NCBI RefSeq assembly: GCF_030680185.1 | Contig: NZ_JAUXVZ010000055.1 | Coordinates: 1 to 64,000 of the forward strand | Length of the DNA stretch: 64,000 bases | From: Phenylobacterium sp. | GTDB lineage: Bacteria > Pseudomonadota > Alphaproteobacteria > Caulobacterales > Caulobacteraceae | Direction: 5' to 3' | Shown: piece after piece, positions 35,059-43,602 of the stretch | Layout of the letters: each line of letters starts with the position of its first letter | Numbering within the stretch: position 1 is the first letter of the stretch | Translations under genes and position numbers: made by a program | The notes under the pieces: generated by a model | The model's input: only the letters and a program-made list of their open reading frames with translations | Database searches by the model: none | What the model was told of the DNA's origin: nothing

Positions 35059-35787
35059 TCAGCGCCGTTCGAGGTCGGCCACCACAGCGGCATGATCGCT
35101 GGGATGCCAGCCCTCGACATCTGGCGTGTCCAGGGCGCGGAACCGCCGCTTGATCGCCCAGCCGCCCTGATCGACGAGGGCCAGATGGTCGATCGCCTTG
35201 GGATAGGCGGGGTGGCCGTCGCGCTCCCCCTGCAAGGTCGGGGCGGCCGCCAGATCAAGGGCGGCGGCGATCTGAGCGAGGTCCGGCGCATCGGCCGGCG
35301 CATTGAGGTCACCGGCCACGATCAGCCCTGCCCCCGGTCGCCGGGCGGCGGCCAAGGCCCTAGCCAGCTGCGCTGCACGAAGACTGGAGGCCTGCGGCCC
35401 CCTGAGGTGCGTCAGATGCAGGTTTAGCACCCGCAGGCCCGGGGCCACATCGGCCCACTGGCCGATCCGCTCGCCGTCGGCCGGGTCGGACGGAAGGGCC
35501 AGCCGGCCTGAGGCGAGAGCCCCATTGCGGCGCAGGATGGCGAGGCCCGAGGCGCTCTCGATCCGACGTCCCTGATGCGCCCGAAGCTTGTGACGGGCGG
35601 CCGCCACGGCCGCATCCAGCCTCAGCGCGTCGGCCAGATGACGCGCCGTGTCGAACCCGTCAGCCTGGAAACACTCCTGCAGGCAGACGACGTCGGGCGC
35701 CAGCTCACCCAGGCCTTTGGCCATCAGGGCGAGCCTGCGCTCATACTGGCCCTCATTCTTCCAGGTGTTGAGGGTGACGATCCGCAT
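35059..35787 (-). CDS. Endonuclease/exonuclease/phosphatase (EEP) family protein in the phn cluster
   Basis: 242 residues from the ATG at 35787; upstream in-frame starts lie inside phnM1 and are rejected. EEP fold motifs: MRIVTLNTWKN, VVCLQECFQ (metal Glu), VLNLHLTH, IVAGDLNAP (Asp, Asn) and the terminal WHPSDHAAVVADL (Asp-His pair). Members hydrolyse phosphodiesters or phosphomonoesters with Mg2+. It begins 5 bp after the phnM1 stop and so is co-expressed with phosphonate genes. It may open a cyclic ribose phosphate or trim a nucleotide intermediate; this is inferred from context. Confidence 0.82.
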   Translation of the reverse strand: MRIVTLNTWKNEGQYERRLALMAKGLGELAPDVVCLQECFQADGFDTARHLADALRLDAAVAAARHKLRAHQGRRIESASGLAILRRNGALASGRLALPSDPADGERIGQWADVAPGLRVLNLHLTHLRGPQASSLRAAQLARALAAARRPGAGLIVAGDLNAPADAPDLAQIAAALDLAAAPTLQGERDGHPAYPKAIDHLALVDQGGWAIKRRFRALDTPDVEGWHPSDHAAVVADLERR

Positions 35788-35792
35788 GGGCC

Positions 35793-36926
35793 TCACGCGG
35801 CGCGGGCGCCCTTCGTCCAGACTCCGCGCACCAGGGGCAGATCGCCGGCCAGCCGCACCCGCAACAGATCCGCCCGCTGACCAACGGCGATCTCCCCGCG
35901 ATCGGCGAGGCCGACCGCCCGCGCCGGCGCGGCGGTGACCAGGGCCACAGCCTGAGCGAGGCTCCAGCCGAAGGGCGGCCGGGTTATGGCGAAGGCGCAC
36001 TCCACTAAGCTGCGCGGGACATAGTCCGAGGCGAAGGCGTCCAGCAGGTCAGCCTCGGCAAGCTCGGCGGCCGGGACATTGCCGGAATAGGAGCCGCCGC
36101 GGATCAGGTTCGGACCGCCCATGACCACCACCATGCCGCGCTCCCGCGCCCGGCGGGCGGCCTCAGCGGTGACGGGGAATTCCGCCACCGTGGCGCCGAG
36201 ATCGGCCGCCTCGTCGATGTGCTCCAGGCTTTCGTCGTCGTGGCTAGCCAGGGGGATCTGACGATCATTGGCCATCTGCGCCACATGGCGGCGGTTGGCG
36301 TCGGCGTTGCGGGCCTGGCGCTCTCGCACCTGAGCCAGGCGATCGAGGGCGGCGGCCTCGCTCATGCCGCCGGCCTGCCAGTTGGCCAGGTGCTTCTCCA
36401 GATTGCGGTACTGACGCTGGCCTGGCGTGTGATCCATCAGGGAGAAGAGCGACGTCATCGGATGGTCGGCCATGGCGTCAAGCCGGCCCCGCAGGTCGTC
36501 GGCCGTGGTCTCGCATCGCCAGTGGATCTTGTGATCGGCCCTGAGCATCCCCTGGTCCTGGGCGTCATGGAGGCCTTCCACCAGGCGCTTCAGATTATCG
36601 GTGTTGCGGGCCGCCGAGGGGTTGAAAGAGCCCAGGGTGAGGGAGTTCAGCACCGTCGTCACCCCCACCGACAGGCCACAGCCGTCGTGGGTCACCGCAG
36701 CGGAAACCGGGTTCCAGTCGATGTTCGGCCTGGGAAAATAGTGCTTCTCCAGGCTGTCGGTGTGCAGGTCCACCACGCCCGGCATCAGGACATCGCCCTC
36801 GAAGTCCTCCCCCACAGCGCCCGCGCCGCGGTCCACCTGGGCGACAACCCCGTCACGCACCAGCACCGATCCAATGAAGTCGTCGGCGCCCGTGATCACG
36901 CGCGCGTTTCGAAACGCCAGTTCCAC
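35793..36926 (-). CDS. phnM: PhnM (ribose 1-methylphosphonate 5-triphosphate diphosphatase), copy 1
   Basis: 377 residues from GTG 36926 (AGGAG seven bases upstream). An amidohydrolase-superfamily enzyme that in E. coli removes pyrophosphate from the ribosyl-phosphonate triphosphate before C-P cleavage. Metal and substrate motifs: GVVDLHTDSLEKHYFPRP, VGVTTVLNSL, SLMDHTPGQRQ, ASHDDESLEH and GEIAVGQRADLL. A second phnM lies at 42460 on the other side of phnF. It is downstream of phnF and upstream of the EEP gene, giving a phnF-phnM-EEP minus-strand unit. Confidence 0.9.
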   Translation of the reverse strand: MELAFRNARVITGADDFIGSVLVRDGVVAQVDRGAGAVGEDFEGDVLMPGVVDLHTDSLEKHYFPRPNIDWNPVSAAVTHDGCGLSVGVTTVLNSLTLGSFNPSAARNTDNLKRLVEGLHDAQDQGMLRADHKIHWRCETTADDLRGRLDAMADHPMTSLFSLMDHTPGQRQYRNLEKHLANWQAGGMSEAAALDRLAQVRERQARNADANRRHVAQMANDRQIPLASHDDESLEHIDEAADLGATVAEFPVTAEAARRARERGMVVVMGGPNLIRGGSYSGNVPAAELAEADLLDAFASDYVPRSLVECAFAITRPPFGWSLAQAVALVTAAPARAVGLADRGEIAVGQRADLLRVRLAGDLPLVRGVWTKGARAA

Positions 36927-36955
36927 GCTCAGTCTCCTGGAAAAACTAGGTCAGT

Positions 36956-37675
36956 TCAGTCCCGCTCGGGGTCCTGAAAAACGATTTCGATCTCGGCGGT
37001 GGAGCGCGACTCCCCGAACTCCAGCGGGCGTCCCAGGCCATCCACATTGAGGTACTTGCGGATCAGCAGGGGCACATGGCGCGGCACGTGCAGCTGCTCG
37101 GCCTCCTGCGGCGTCGGCAGGCGCGCGGAAATGGAGGTCTTGCGCCGCGTATAGTCAGGCACGCCGCTGTCGCGCAGGGTCTGGGTGATGGTGCCGCGGA
37201 CCTTGTACATCTCGATGAAGGTCGGGAACCGCTCGAAGCTGAAGTGGTGAAGGCCCAGCGCCGTCGGCTCGCCGTCGACGAAGCGGCGCCGCTCCATGAA
37301 GATCACCGGCGCCCCGATCTTGAGGCCCAGGGCCTCGGCCACCGCGCTGACAGCCGGGCGGACTTCCAGCTTGATGATCTGAGTGGTGGGCTCGGCGCCG
37401 CTCTTCAGCACCGCCTCGGTGAACCTCGGCCGCTTCTGAAGCCGAGCCGGACGTGACGGGCGGCGCACAAAGCTGCCCCGTCCCTGGGTCGACTCCACAA
37501 TCCCCTTTTCCTGCAGGTCCGACAGGGCCCGGCGCACCGTATGGCGATTGACCATGAACTGGCGCGAAAGCTCATGTTCGGTCGGTAACTTGTCGCCGGG
37601 CGTCAGTTCACGCGACCGGATCTGCTGTTCCAGCGACTGGGCGATCTCTCGCCACAACGGCATTCCACCTGACAT
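36956..37675 (-). CDS. phnF: PhnF, GntR/HutC-family regulator of phosphonate genes
   Basis: 239 residues. An N-terminal winged helix (LTPGDKLPTEHELSRQFMVN, RHTVRRALSDLQEKGIVEST) is joined to a C-terminal UTRA effector domain (about 90-235). PhnF proteins repress phosphonate operons until a metabolite is bound. It is divergent from phnG with 154 bp of unusually AT-rich DNA between, which contains a dyad TGTC-CTA-GACA near its own start. Two ATGs (37675 and 37663) both have AGGTGG-like sites; the first is used. Confidence 0.9.
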   Translation of the reverse strand: MSGGMPLWREIAQSLEQQIRSRELTPGDKLPTEHELSRQFMVNRHTVRRALSDLQEKGIVESTQGRGSFVRRPSRPARLQKRPRFTEAVLKSGAEPTTQIIKLEVRPAVSAVAEALGLKIGAPVIFMERRRFVDGEPTALGLHHFSFERFPTFIEMYKVRGTITQTLRDSGVPDYTRRKTSISARLPTPQEAEQLHVPRHVPLLIRKYLNVDGLGRPLEFGESRSTAEIEIVFQDPERD

Positions 37676-37705
37676 TCCACCACCTCGTGATCAGTCTACG
37701 TCGGA

Positions 37706-37744
37706 TGTCCTAGACAAGTTTTACTACTGTAAAATAAGTTTCAT
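37706..37744. promoter_or_regulatory. phnF/phnG control region: candidate PhnF operator, palindrome and Pho-box-like repeat
   Basis: Within an AT-rich gap (37676-37829) three overlapping elements are seen. A dyad TGTCCTAGACA (37706-37716) resembles HutC-type TGTnTAGACA operators. A perfect palindrome TTTTAC-TACT-GTAAAA spans 37719-37734. A direct repeat CTGTAAA-ATAA-GTTTCAT (37727-37744) has the 11-bp period of a Pho box (CTGTCAT-N4-CTGTCAT), matching 5/7 in each half. Both PhnF repression and PhoB activation are thus plausible. Confidence 0.5.
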
Positions 37745-37829
37745 ACTTGGCTTGTTGTCGCCTATTGGGCTTTCGAATACCCAATGCATAGGACGAATAC
37801 AACATTTTACTTACTTGTCGAGGTGACGC

Positions 37830-38303
37830 ATGCCGGTTGACCCGGTCAACAACGCGGCGGGCAATGAGCGCCGCCAATGGTTGTCCATCCTGGCCAAGGC
37901 GCAGCCTGGTGAGGTGAGCGCAGCCTGGGACGACCTTTCAGATCCCCCGGCCTATTCGGCCCTGCGGGCGCCGGAGACGGGTCTGGTGCTGGTGCGCGGC
38001 CGCATGGGCGGCGCCGGCGACGCCTTCAATGTGGGCGAGATGACCGTCACCCGCGCGGCGGTGCGGCTGGAGAGCGGCGAGACGGGGATCGGCTATGTCG
38101 CCGGTCGCGATCGCCGCCACGCCGAACTGGCGGCGGCCGTCGACGCCATGATGCAGGCGCCGACGCTCCGCCCGGTGGTCGAGGGCGCCGTGGTCGCCAA
38201 GCTGGCCCGCGCCCAGGCCCAGCGCCGCGACACCGCCGCCCGCAAGGCCGCGGCCACCAAGGTCGACTTCTTCACCATGGTTCGCACCCGAGGCCCCCAA
38301 TGA
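37830..38303 (+). CDS. phnG: PhnG, C-P lyase core subunit
   Basis: 157 residues. PhnG is a small subunit of the PhnGHIJ core that loads and cleaves phosphonates. Family stretches: RQWLSILAKAQPGEVSAAWD at the N-terminus and ARAQAQRRDTAARKAAATKV at the C-terminus, ending with the usual DFFTMVR. ATG 37830 is preceded by GAGGTGA. First gene of the plus-strand phn operon; its stop overlaps phnH (ATGA). Confidence 0.92.
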   Translation: MPVDPVNNAAGNERRQWLSILAKAQPGEVSAAWDDLSDPPAYSALRAPETGLVLVRGRMGGAGDAFNVGEMTVTRAAVRLESGETGIGYVAGRDRRHAELAAAVDAMMQAPTLRPVVEGAVVAKLARAQAQRRDTAARKAAATKVDFFTMVRTRGPQ

Positions 38304-38917
38304 GCGTCGCGACCCTCGATCTCAGCCGCATCGCCCCGGCCTTCGCCGATCCCGTCCGCGAGAGCCAGGCGGTGTTCCGCGAGGTGATGGAATGCATGGC
38401 CCGCCCCGGCCGCGTCACCCGTTTCGACCGTGCGCCCATGGCCCCGAACGGTCTGGGCAAGGCCGCCGGCGCCGTGGCGCTGACCCTGTTCGACTTCGAG
38501 ACCTTGGTCTGGCTCGATCCGGCGCTGGCTGACTCAGAGGCCGAGGCCTGGCTGCGCTTCCACTGCGGCTGCCCGCTGACCACGAAGGCCCAGGACGCCG
38601 CCTTCGCCATCGTCACCGACATGGCCAAGGCCCCGAATCTGGCCGCCTTCAACCAGGGTGACGCCAAGTACCCCGACCGGTCCACGACGGTGATCCTGCA
38701 GATTGCGTCCCTCGAGGGCGGGCCTGTGGTGACGCTGAGCGGCCCGGGCATCCAGACCACCACCGACATTGCGCCCCAGGGCCTGCCCCAGGACTTCTGG
38801 ACGCAGATCGAGACCAACCAGGCGCAGTTCCAGTTCGGTGTGGACGTTCTGCTGGTCGCCAGCGACCAGCTGCTCGCCCTGCCGCGCACCACAACCGCTC
38901 AGATCAAGGGAGGCTGA
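38300..38917 (+). CDS. phnH: PhnH, C-P lyase core subunit
   Basis: 205 residues. Required with PhnG, PhnI and PhnL for forming the ribosyl-phosphonate triphosphate, and part of the core complex. Recognisable stretches: ESQAVFREVMECMARPGRV, LFDFETLVWLDP, WLRFHCGCPL and ALPRTTTAQ at the end. The start overlaps phnG by four bases; phnI follows after one base. Confidence 0.92.
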   Translation: MSVATLDLSRIAPAFADPVRESQAVFREVMECMARPGRVTRFDRAPMAPNGLGKAAGAVALTLFDFETLVWLDPALADSEAEAWLRFHCGCPLTTKAQDAAFAIVTDMAKAPNLAAFNQGDAKYPDRSTTVILQIASLEGGPVVTLSGPGIQTTTDIAPQGLPQDFWTQIETNQAQFQFGVDVLLVASDQLLALPRTTTAQIKGG

Positions 38918-38918
38918 C

Positions 38919-40028
38919 ATGGCCTATGTTTCCGTCAAAGGCGGCGAGAAGGCGATCACCCACGCCCACCAGTGGCTGGCCGAGGATCGCCGCGGCGATC
39001 CGGGCGTCAGCGAGCTGGAGGTCGCGCAGGTTCGCGAACAGCTGTCGCTGGCCGTCGACCGGGTGATGAGCGAGGGCTCCTGCTACGACCGCGACCTGGC
39101 TGCGCTGGCGGTCAAGCAGGCCCGGGGCGATCTGCCTGAGGCCATCTTCCTGCTGCGGGCCTATCGCACCACCCTGCCCCGCTTCGGCGCCTCCCTGCCC
39201 GTGGAGACCGAAGCCATGGCGGTGCGCCGCCGCGTCTCGGCCGCCTTCAAGGACATTCCCGGCGGTCAGGTGCTTGGCCCCACCTTCGACTACACCCACC
39301 GCCTGCTCGACTTCGCCCTGGCGGCGGAAGGCGGCGTGGCGCCTGAGCCCGCGCCCCAGGCCGAGGAGCCGCAGGCCTATCCCATGCCCAACATCGCCTC
39401 GGTGTTCCGGCATGAGGATCTGCTGGAGCATGACGTCCGCGCCGAGGAGCCGCCCGAGCCCTACGACCTGACCCGCCAGCCGATGAAGTTCCCCGCCGAT
39501 CGCGACCAGCGCCTGCAGGCCCTGGCCCGTGGCGACGAGGGCTTCCTGCTCAGCCTGGCCTATTCCTCGCAGCGCGGCTGGGGCTCCACCCACCCGCTCT
39601 GCGGTGAGATCCGCATGGGCGAAGTGGCCGTCGAATTCGTGCCTGACGAACTCGGCTTCGCCATCGAGATCGGTGAAGTCACCCTGACCGAGTGCACCAT
39701 GCTGTCGGGCTTCGCCGGCTCCGCCGAGCGCCCGCCGCAGTATACCCGCGGCTATGGCCTGACCTTCGGCCATTGCGAGCGCAAGGCCATGAGCATGGCC
39801 ATCGTCGACCGCGCCCTGCGTCACCGCGAAGTGGGCGAACAGGCCGACGCCCCGGTGCAGGACGAGGAATTCGTCCTCTACCACTCCGACAATGTGGAAG
39901 CCTCGGGCTTCGTGCAGCACCTGAAGCTGCCCCACTACGTCGACTTCCAGGCCGACCTGCAACTGATCCGCCGGCTCCGCAAGGAGCACTTCGAGCGCCG
40001 CGCCGCCCTGAAGGAAGCCGCAGAATGA
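38919..40028 (+). CDS. phnI: PhnI, nucleosidase subunit of C-P lyase
   Basis: 369 residues from the ATG at 38919 (GGGAGG upstream). PhnI exchanges the adenine of ATP for phosphonate to give the ribose 1-phosphonate 5-triphosphate. Family motifs: MAYVSVKGGEKAITHAH, VDRVMSEGSCYDRDLAALAV, GDLPEAIFLLRAYRTTLPR and YTRGYGLTFGHCERKAMSMA. It overlaps phnJ by four bases. Confidence 0.94.
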   Translation: MAYVSVKGGEKAITHAHQWLAEDRRGDPGVSELEVAQVREQLSLAVDRVMSEGSCYDRDLAALAVKQARGDLPEAIFLLRAYRTTLPRFGASLPVETEAMAVRRRVSAAFKDIPGGQVLGPTFDYTHRLLDFALAAEGGVAPEPAPQAEEPQAYPMPNIASVFRHEDLLEHDVRAEEPPEPYDLTRQPMKFPADRDQRLQALARGDEGFLLSLAYSSQRGWGSTHPLCGEIRMGEVAVEFVPDELGFAIEIGEVTLTECTMLSGFAGSAERPPQYTRGYGLTFGHCERKAMSMAIVDRALRHREVGEQADAPVQDEEFVLYHSDNVEASGFVQHLKLPHYVDFQADLQLIRRLRKEHFERRAALKEAAE

Positions 40029-40954
40029 GTACGCCCGTCCCGGCTCGCGCCAACGCGCCCGAGCGTTATTACAATTACGCCTATCTCGACGAGCAGACGA
40101 AGCGGATGATCCGCCGCTCGATCCTGAAGGCCCTGGCCATCCCCGGATACCAGGTGCCCTTCGGATCGCGGGAAATGCCCGTGCCCTATGGCTGGGGCAC
40201 CGGCGGCATCCAGCTGACCGCGGCGATCATCGGCCCCGACGATGTCTACAAGTGCATCGACCAGGGCGCCGACGACACCACCAACGCCGTCTCCATCCGC
40301 CGGTTCTTCGCCAATGTGGCCGACGTGGCCACCACCGAAGACACCGGTGAGGCGACGATCATCCAGACCCGTCACCGGATCCCGGAAAAGCCCCTGAAAG
40401 CAGGCCAGGTCCTGATCTATCAGGTGCCGCAGCCCGAGCCCCTGCGCGGCCTGGAGGCCAGGGAGATCGAGACCCGCGCCATGCACGCCTATGAGGAATA
40501 CGGCCTGCAGTACGTCTCGCTCTACGAGAACATCTCGGCCTATGGGCGCATCGCCGCCACCGCCGGCTATCCGGTGATGGTGGAGGAGCGCTATCTGATG
40601 TCGCCCTCGCCGATCCCCAAGTTCGACAACCCGAAGATGGCCCAGAACGAAGCGGTCATGCTGTTCGGCGCGGGCCGGGAAAAGCGGATCTACGCCGTGC
40701 CGCCCTTCACCCGCGTCCGCAGCCTGGATTTCGAGGACTATCCGTTCGAGACCCAGACCTGGGAAGAGACCTGCGCCCTCTGCGGGGCCGAGGACTCCTA
40801 TCTCGACGAGGTCATCCTCGATGACGCCGGCGACAAGATGTTCGTCTGCTCCGACAGCCACCACTGCGCCGAACGCCGCGCAGCCGGCCACGTCGGCCCC
40901 ATGGCCGGCCACACCCTCGACCAGGACGCCGCCCTGAAGGAGCCCGCCCAATGA
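40025..40954 (+). CDS. phnJ: PhnJ, radical SAM C-P lyase
   Basis: 309 residues from the ATG at 40025. It cleaves the C-P bond of ribosyl phosphonate using a 4Fe-4S cluster and SAM. The unusual C-terminal cysteine motif is intact: C-x2-C-x21-C-x5-C (ETCALCGAEDS ... FVCSDSHHC), matching the spacing in E. coli PhnJ including the catalytic Cys. Other conserved parts: YAYLDEQTKRMIRRSILKAL, VPYGWGTGGIQLTAA and YGLQYVSLYENI. It overlaps phnI and phnK by four bases each. Confidence 0.96.
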   Translation: MSTPVPARANAPERYYNYAYLDEQTKRMIRRSILKALAIPGYQVPFGSREMPVPYGWGTGGIQLTAAIIGPDDVYKCIDQGADDTTNAVSIRRFFANVADVATTEDTGEATIIQTRHRIPEKPLKAGQVLIYQVPQPEPLRGLEAREIETRAMHAYEEYGLQYVSLYENISAYGRIAATAGYPVMVEERYLMSPSPIPKFDNPKMAQNEAVMLFGAGREKRIYAVPPFTRVRSLDFEDYPFETQTWEETCALCGAEDSYLDEVILDDAGDKMFVCSDSHHCAERRAAGHVGPMAGHTLDQDAALKEPAQ

Positions 40955-41748
40955 ACGCCATCCCTGGCAGAATCGCCCCGGCGCCGCTGCTCAGCGTCGA
41001 GGGCCTGACCAAGTGGTACGGCCATGTCCTGGGCTGCCGCGACGTGGCCTTCGACCTGCGTCCCGGCGAGGTGCTTGGCATCGTCGGCGAGAGCGGCTCG
41101 GGCAAGACCACCCTGCTGAACTGCATCTCCGGCAAGCTGACGCCCACCTCCGGCGAGGTCCGCTTCGACACCCGCCGCTTCGGCCTGACCGACATCTATG
41201 GCCTGTCCGAGCCCGACCGTCGTCGGATGCAGCGGGAAGAATGGGGCTTCGTGCACCAGAATCCCCGCGACGGCCTGCGCATGCGGGTCTCCGGTGGGGC
41301 CAATGTGGCCGAGCCGCTGATGAACCTCGGCGCCCGCCACTATGGCGAGATGCGTCAGTCGACCATCGACTGGCTGGACCGGGTCGAACTCGACACCCGC
41401 CGCATCGATGACAAGCCGCGCAACTTCTCCGGCGGCATGCAGCAGCGGATCCAGGTGGCCCGCAACCTGATCCACGGCCCGCGCCTGGTGTTCATGGATG
41501 AGCCCACCGGCGGCCTCGACGTCTCGGTCCAGGCCCGCCTGCTCGACCTGCTGCGTGAACTGGTCCGCGATCTGGGCCTGGCGGTGATCATCGTCACCCA
41601 CGACATGGCCGTGGCCCGGCTGATGGCCGACCGCCTGATGGTCATGAAGGGCGGCGAGGTGGTGGAAACCGGCCTGACCGACCAGGTGCTGGACGATCCC
41701 CAGCATCCCTACACCCAGCTCCTCGTCTCCTCCGTCCTGCAGATCTAG
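40951..41748 (+). CDS. phnK: PhnK, ABC-type ATPase of the C-P lyase complex
   Basis: 265 residues. Walker A GESGSGKTTLL, Q-loop HQNPRDGLRM, signature FSGGMQQRIQVARNL, Walker B LVFMDEPTGGLD, and His switch in VTHDM. PhnK docks on the PhnGHIJ core and supports turnover; it is not a transporter subunit despite the ABC fold. The start overlaps phnJ by four bases. Confidence 0.93.
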   Translation: MNAIPGRIAPAPLLSVEGLTKWYGHVLGCRDVAFDLRPGEVLGIVGESGSGKTTLLNCISGKLTPTSGEVRFDTRRFGLTDIYGLSEPDRRRMQREEWGFVHQNPRDGLRMRVSGGANVAEPLMNLGARHYGEMRQSTIDWLDRVELDTRRIDDKPRNFSGGMQQRIQVARNLIHGPRLVFMDEPTGGLDVSVQARLLDLLRELVRDLGLAVIIVTHDMAVARLMADRLMVMKGGEVVETGLTDQVLDDPQHPYTQLLVSSVLQI

Positions 41749-41752
41749 AGCC

Positions 41753-42457
41753 ATGACCGACAAACCCCTGATCATCGTCGAAGACCTGGCCAAGACCTTC
41801 GTTCTGCACAACGCGGAATCGGCCACCATCCCGGTCTTCCAGGACCTGACCCTGCAGGTCGCCGCCGGCGAATGCGTGGTGCTGGCCGGAGAGTCCGGCG
41901 TCGGCAAGTCCACCCTCATGCGCTCCATCTTCGGCAACTATCTGCCGACCCAGGGCGCGGTGAAGGTCTGGCACGACGGCGCCTATGTGGACATCACCCA
42001 GGCCAATCCCCACGAGGTGCTGGAGGTCCGTCGCCGGACCCTGGGCTATGTCTCGCAGTTCCTGCGGGTCATCCCCCGGGTGCCGACCCTGCAGCTGGTG
42101 ATGGAGCCGCTGCTGGAAAACGGCGTCCCGTTCGAAGAGGCCAGGGACCGGGCCGCCGAACTCCTCTCGGCGCTCCGCCTGCCCCAGGCCCACTGGGACC
42201 TGCCGCCCGCCACCTTCTCCGGCGGCGAGCAGCAGCGGGTGAACATCGCCCGCAGCTTCATCCGCAAGTACCCGGTCCTGCTGCTCGACGAGCCCACCGC
42301 CTCTCTGGATGCGGAAAACCGGGCCATCGTCGTGCGCCTGATCAAGGAGGCCCTGGCTGAAGGGGCCGCCATGATCGGCATCTTCCACGATCTCGACGTT
42401 CGCGACGCCGTGGCCAGCCGGCTCTTTGAGGTGTCCCAGTTCAAGGCGGCCGCCTGA
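41753..42457 (+). CDS. phnL: PhnL, ABC-type ATPase of the C-P lyase complex
   Basis: 234 residues. Walker A GESGVGKSTLMRSIF, signature FSGGEQQRVNIARSF, Walker B VLLLDEPTASLDAEN, and FHDLD in the switch region. PhnL is needed with PhnI for the ribosylation step and binds PhnK on the core. It lies 4 bp after phnK and 2 bp before phnM2. Confidence 0.93.
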   Translation: MTDKPLIIVEDLAKTFVLHNAESATIPVFQDLTLQVAAGECVVLAGESGVGKSTLMRSIFGNYLPTQGAVKVWHDGAYVDITQANPHEVLEVRRRTLGYVSQFLRVIPRVPTLQLVMEPLLENGVPFEEARDRAAELLSALRLPQAHWDLPPATFSGGEQQRVNIARSFIRKYPVLLLDEPTASLDAENRAIVVRLIKEALAEGAAMIGIFHDLDVRDAVASRLFEVSQFKAAA

Positions 42458-42459
42458 CC

Positions 42460-43602
42460 ATGACCGAGACCCGCATCTTCTCCGACCAGGTGATCACGCC
42501 TACGGGCCAGATCGCCGCTGAACTGGTGCTCCGCGACGGCGTCATCGCCGCCGTGGAGGCCCGGGCGTCGGCCCCGGCCGGCGCGCTGGACTGGACCGGC
42601 GATGTGCTGGTCGCCGGTCTGATCGACATCCACACCGACAATCTGGAAAAGCACTACCAGCCCCGCCCCGGCGCCCTCTGGGACGCCTATGGGGCGGCGC
42701 TGGCCCATGACGGCCAGTGCGTCACCGCCGGCATCACCACGGTGCTGGACTCCCTAAGCCTGCATGGACGCAAGGACGGCCTGGACCGCAAGGACGCCCT
42801 GGGCCCGATGATCGGCGGCATGGACCAGGCGCAGACCGACGGCGCCCTGCGCGCCGACCACCTGCTGCACCTGCGCTGCGAGGTGACCAATCCCGAGCTG
42901 CTCACCCTGCTGGAGCCGCACGCCGACAATCCGCGGCTGAAGCTGCTGTCGATCATGGACCACACGCCGGGCCAGCGGCAGACCGCCAATGTGGAGCGTC
43001 TCCAGGCGCGCATGGTCGCGGCCGGCCGTTCGCCTGACGAGATCGAAGAGATCATGGCCCGTCGCCACGCCGGCCGCGATCCCGGCGTCTCCTACGACAA
43101 TCGCCGCAAGGTGGTGGCGTTCGCCCGGGAATATGGCCTGCCGCTCGCCGCCCATGACGACGAGACGCTGGAGCATGTGGAAGAGGCCCACGACGACGGC
43201 TGCATCATCGCGGAATTCCCCGTCACCCTGACCGCGGCCCACAAGGCCAAGGAACTGGGCATGTTCGTGGCCATGGGCGCGCCGAACTTCGTGCGCGGCG
43301 GCTCGCATTCGGGCAATCTGTCGGCCCGCGAGAGCGCCGAGGCCGGCGTACTCGACATCCTCGCCTCGGACTATGTGCCCCTCTCCATGCTGCGCTCCGC
43401 CTTCATGCTGATCGACGACCTGGGCTGGGCGCCGCAGGACGCCATGGCCACGGTCAGCTCGGCCCCGGCCCGCAGCCTGGGCCTGAAGGATCGCGGCGAA
43501 ATCGTCGCCGGCCAGCGCGCCGACCTGGTGCGGGTCTCCCGCCGCAGCCAGGGCTGGCCCGTTCCGGTGGAAGTCTGGCGCCAGGGCGTGCGGGTGGCAT
43601 GA
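42460..43602 (+). CDS. phnM: PhnM (ribose 1-methylphosphonate 5-triphosphate diphosphatase), copy 2
   Basis: 380 residues. It carries the same motif set as copy 1 (GLIDIHTDNLEKHYQPRP, AGITTVLDSLS, SIMDHTPGQRQ, AAHDDETLEHVEE, GEIVAGQRADLV). It differs in the second motif and has extra sequence around residue 190 (RHAGRDPGVSYDNRRKVVAF). Being inside the core operon, this is probably the main PhnM. It overlaps the next gene by four bases. Confidence 0.94.
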   Translation: MTETRIFSDQVITPTGQIAAELVLRDGVIAAVEARASAPAGALDWTGDVLVAGLIDIHTDNLEKHYQPRPGALWDAYGAALAHDGQCVTAGITTVLDSLSLHGRKDGLDRKDALGPMIGGMDQAQTDGALRADHLLHLRCEVTNPELLTLLEPHADNPRLKLLSIMDHTPGQRQTANVERLQARMVAAGRSPDEIEEIMARRHAGRDPGVSYDNRRKVVAFAREYGLPLAAHDDETLEHVEEAHDDGCIIAEFPVTLTAAHKAKELGMFVAMGAPNFVRGGSHSGNLSARESAEAGVLDILASDYVPLSMLRSAFMLIDDLGWAPQDAMATVSSAPARSLGLKDRGEIVAGQRADLVRVSRRSQGWPVPVEVWRQGVRVA

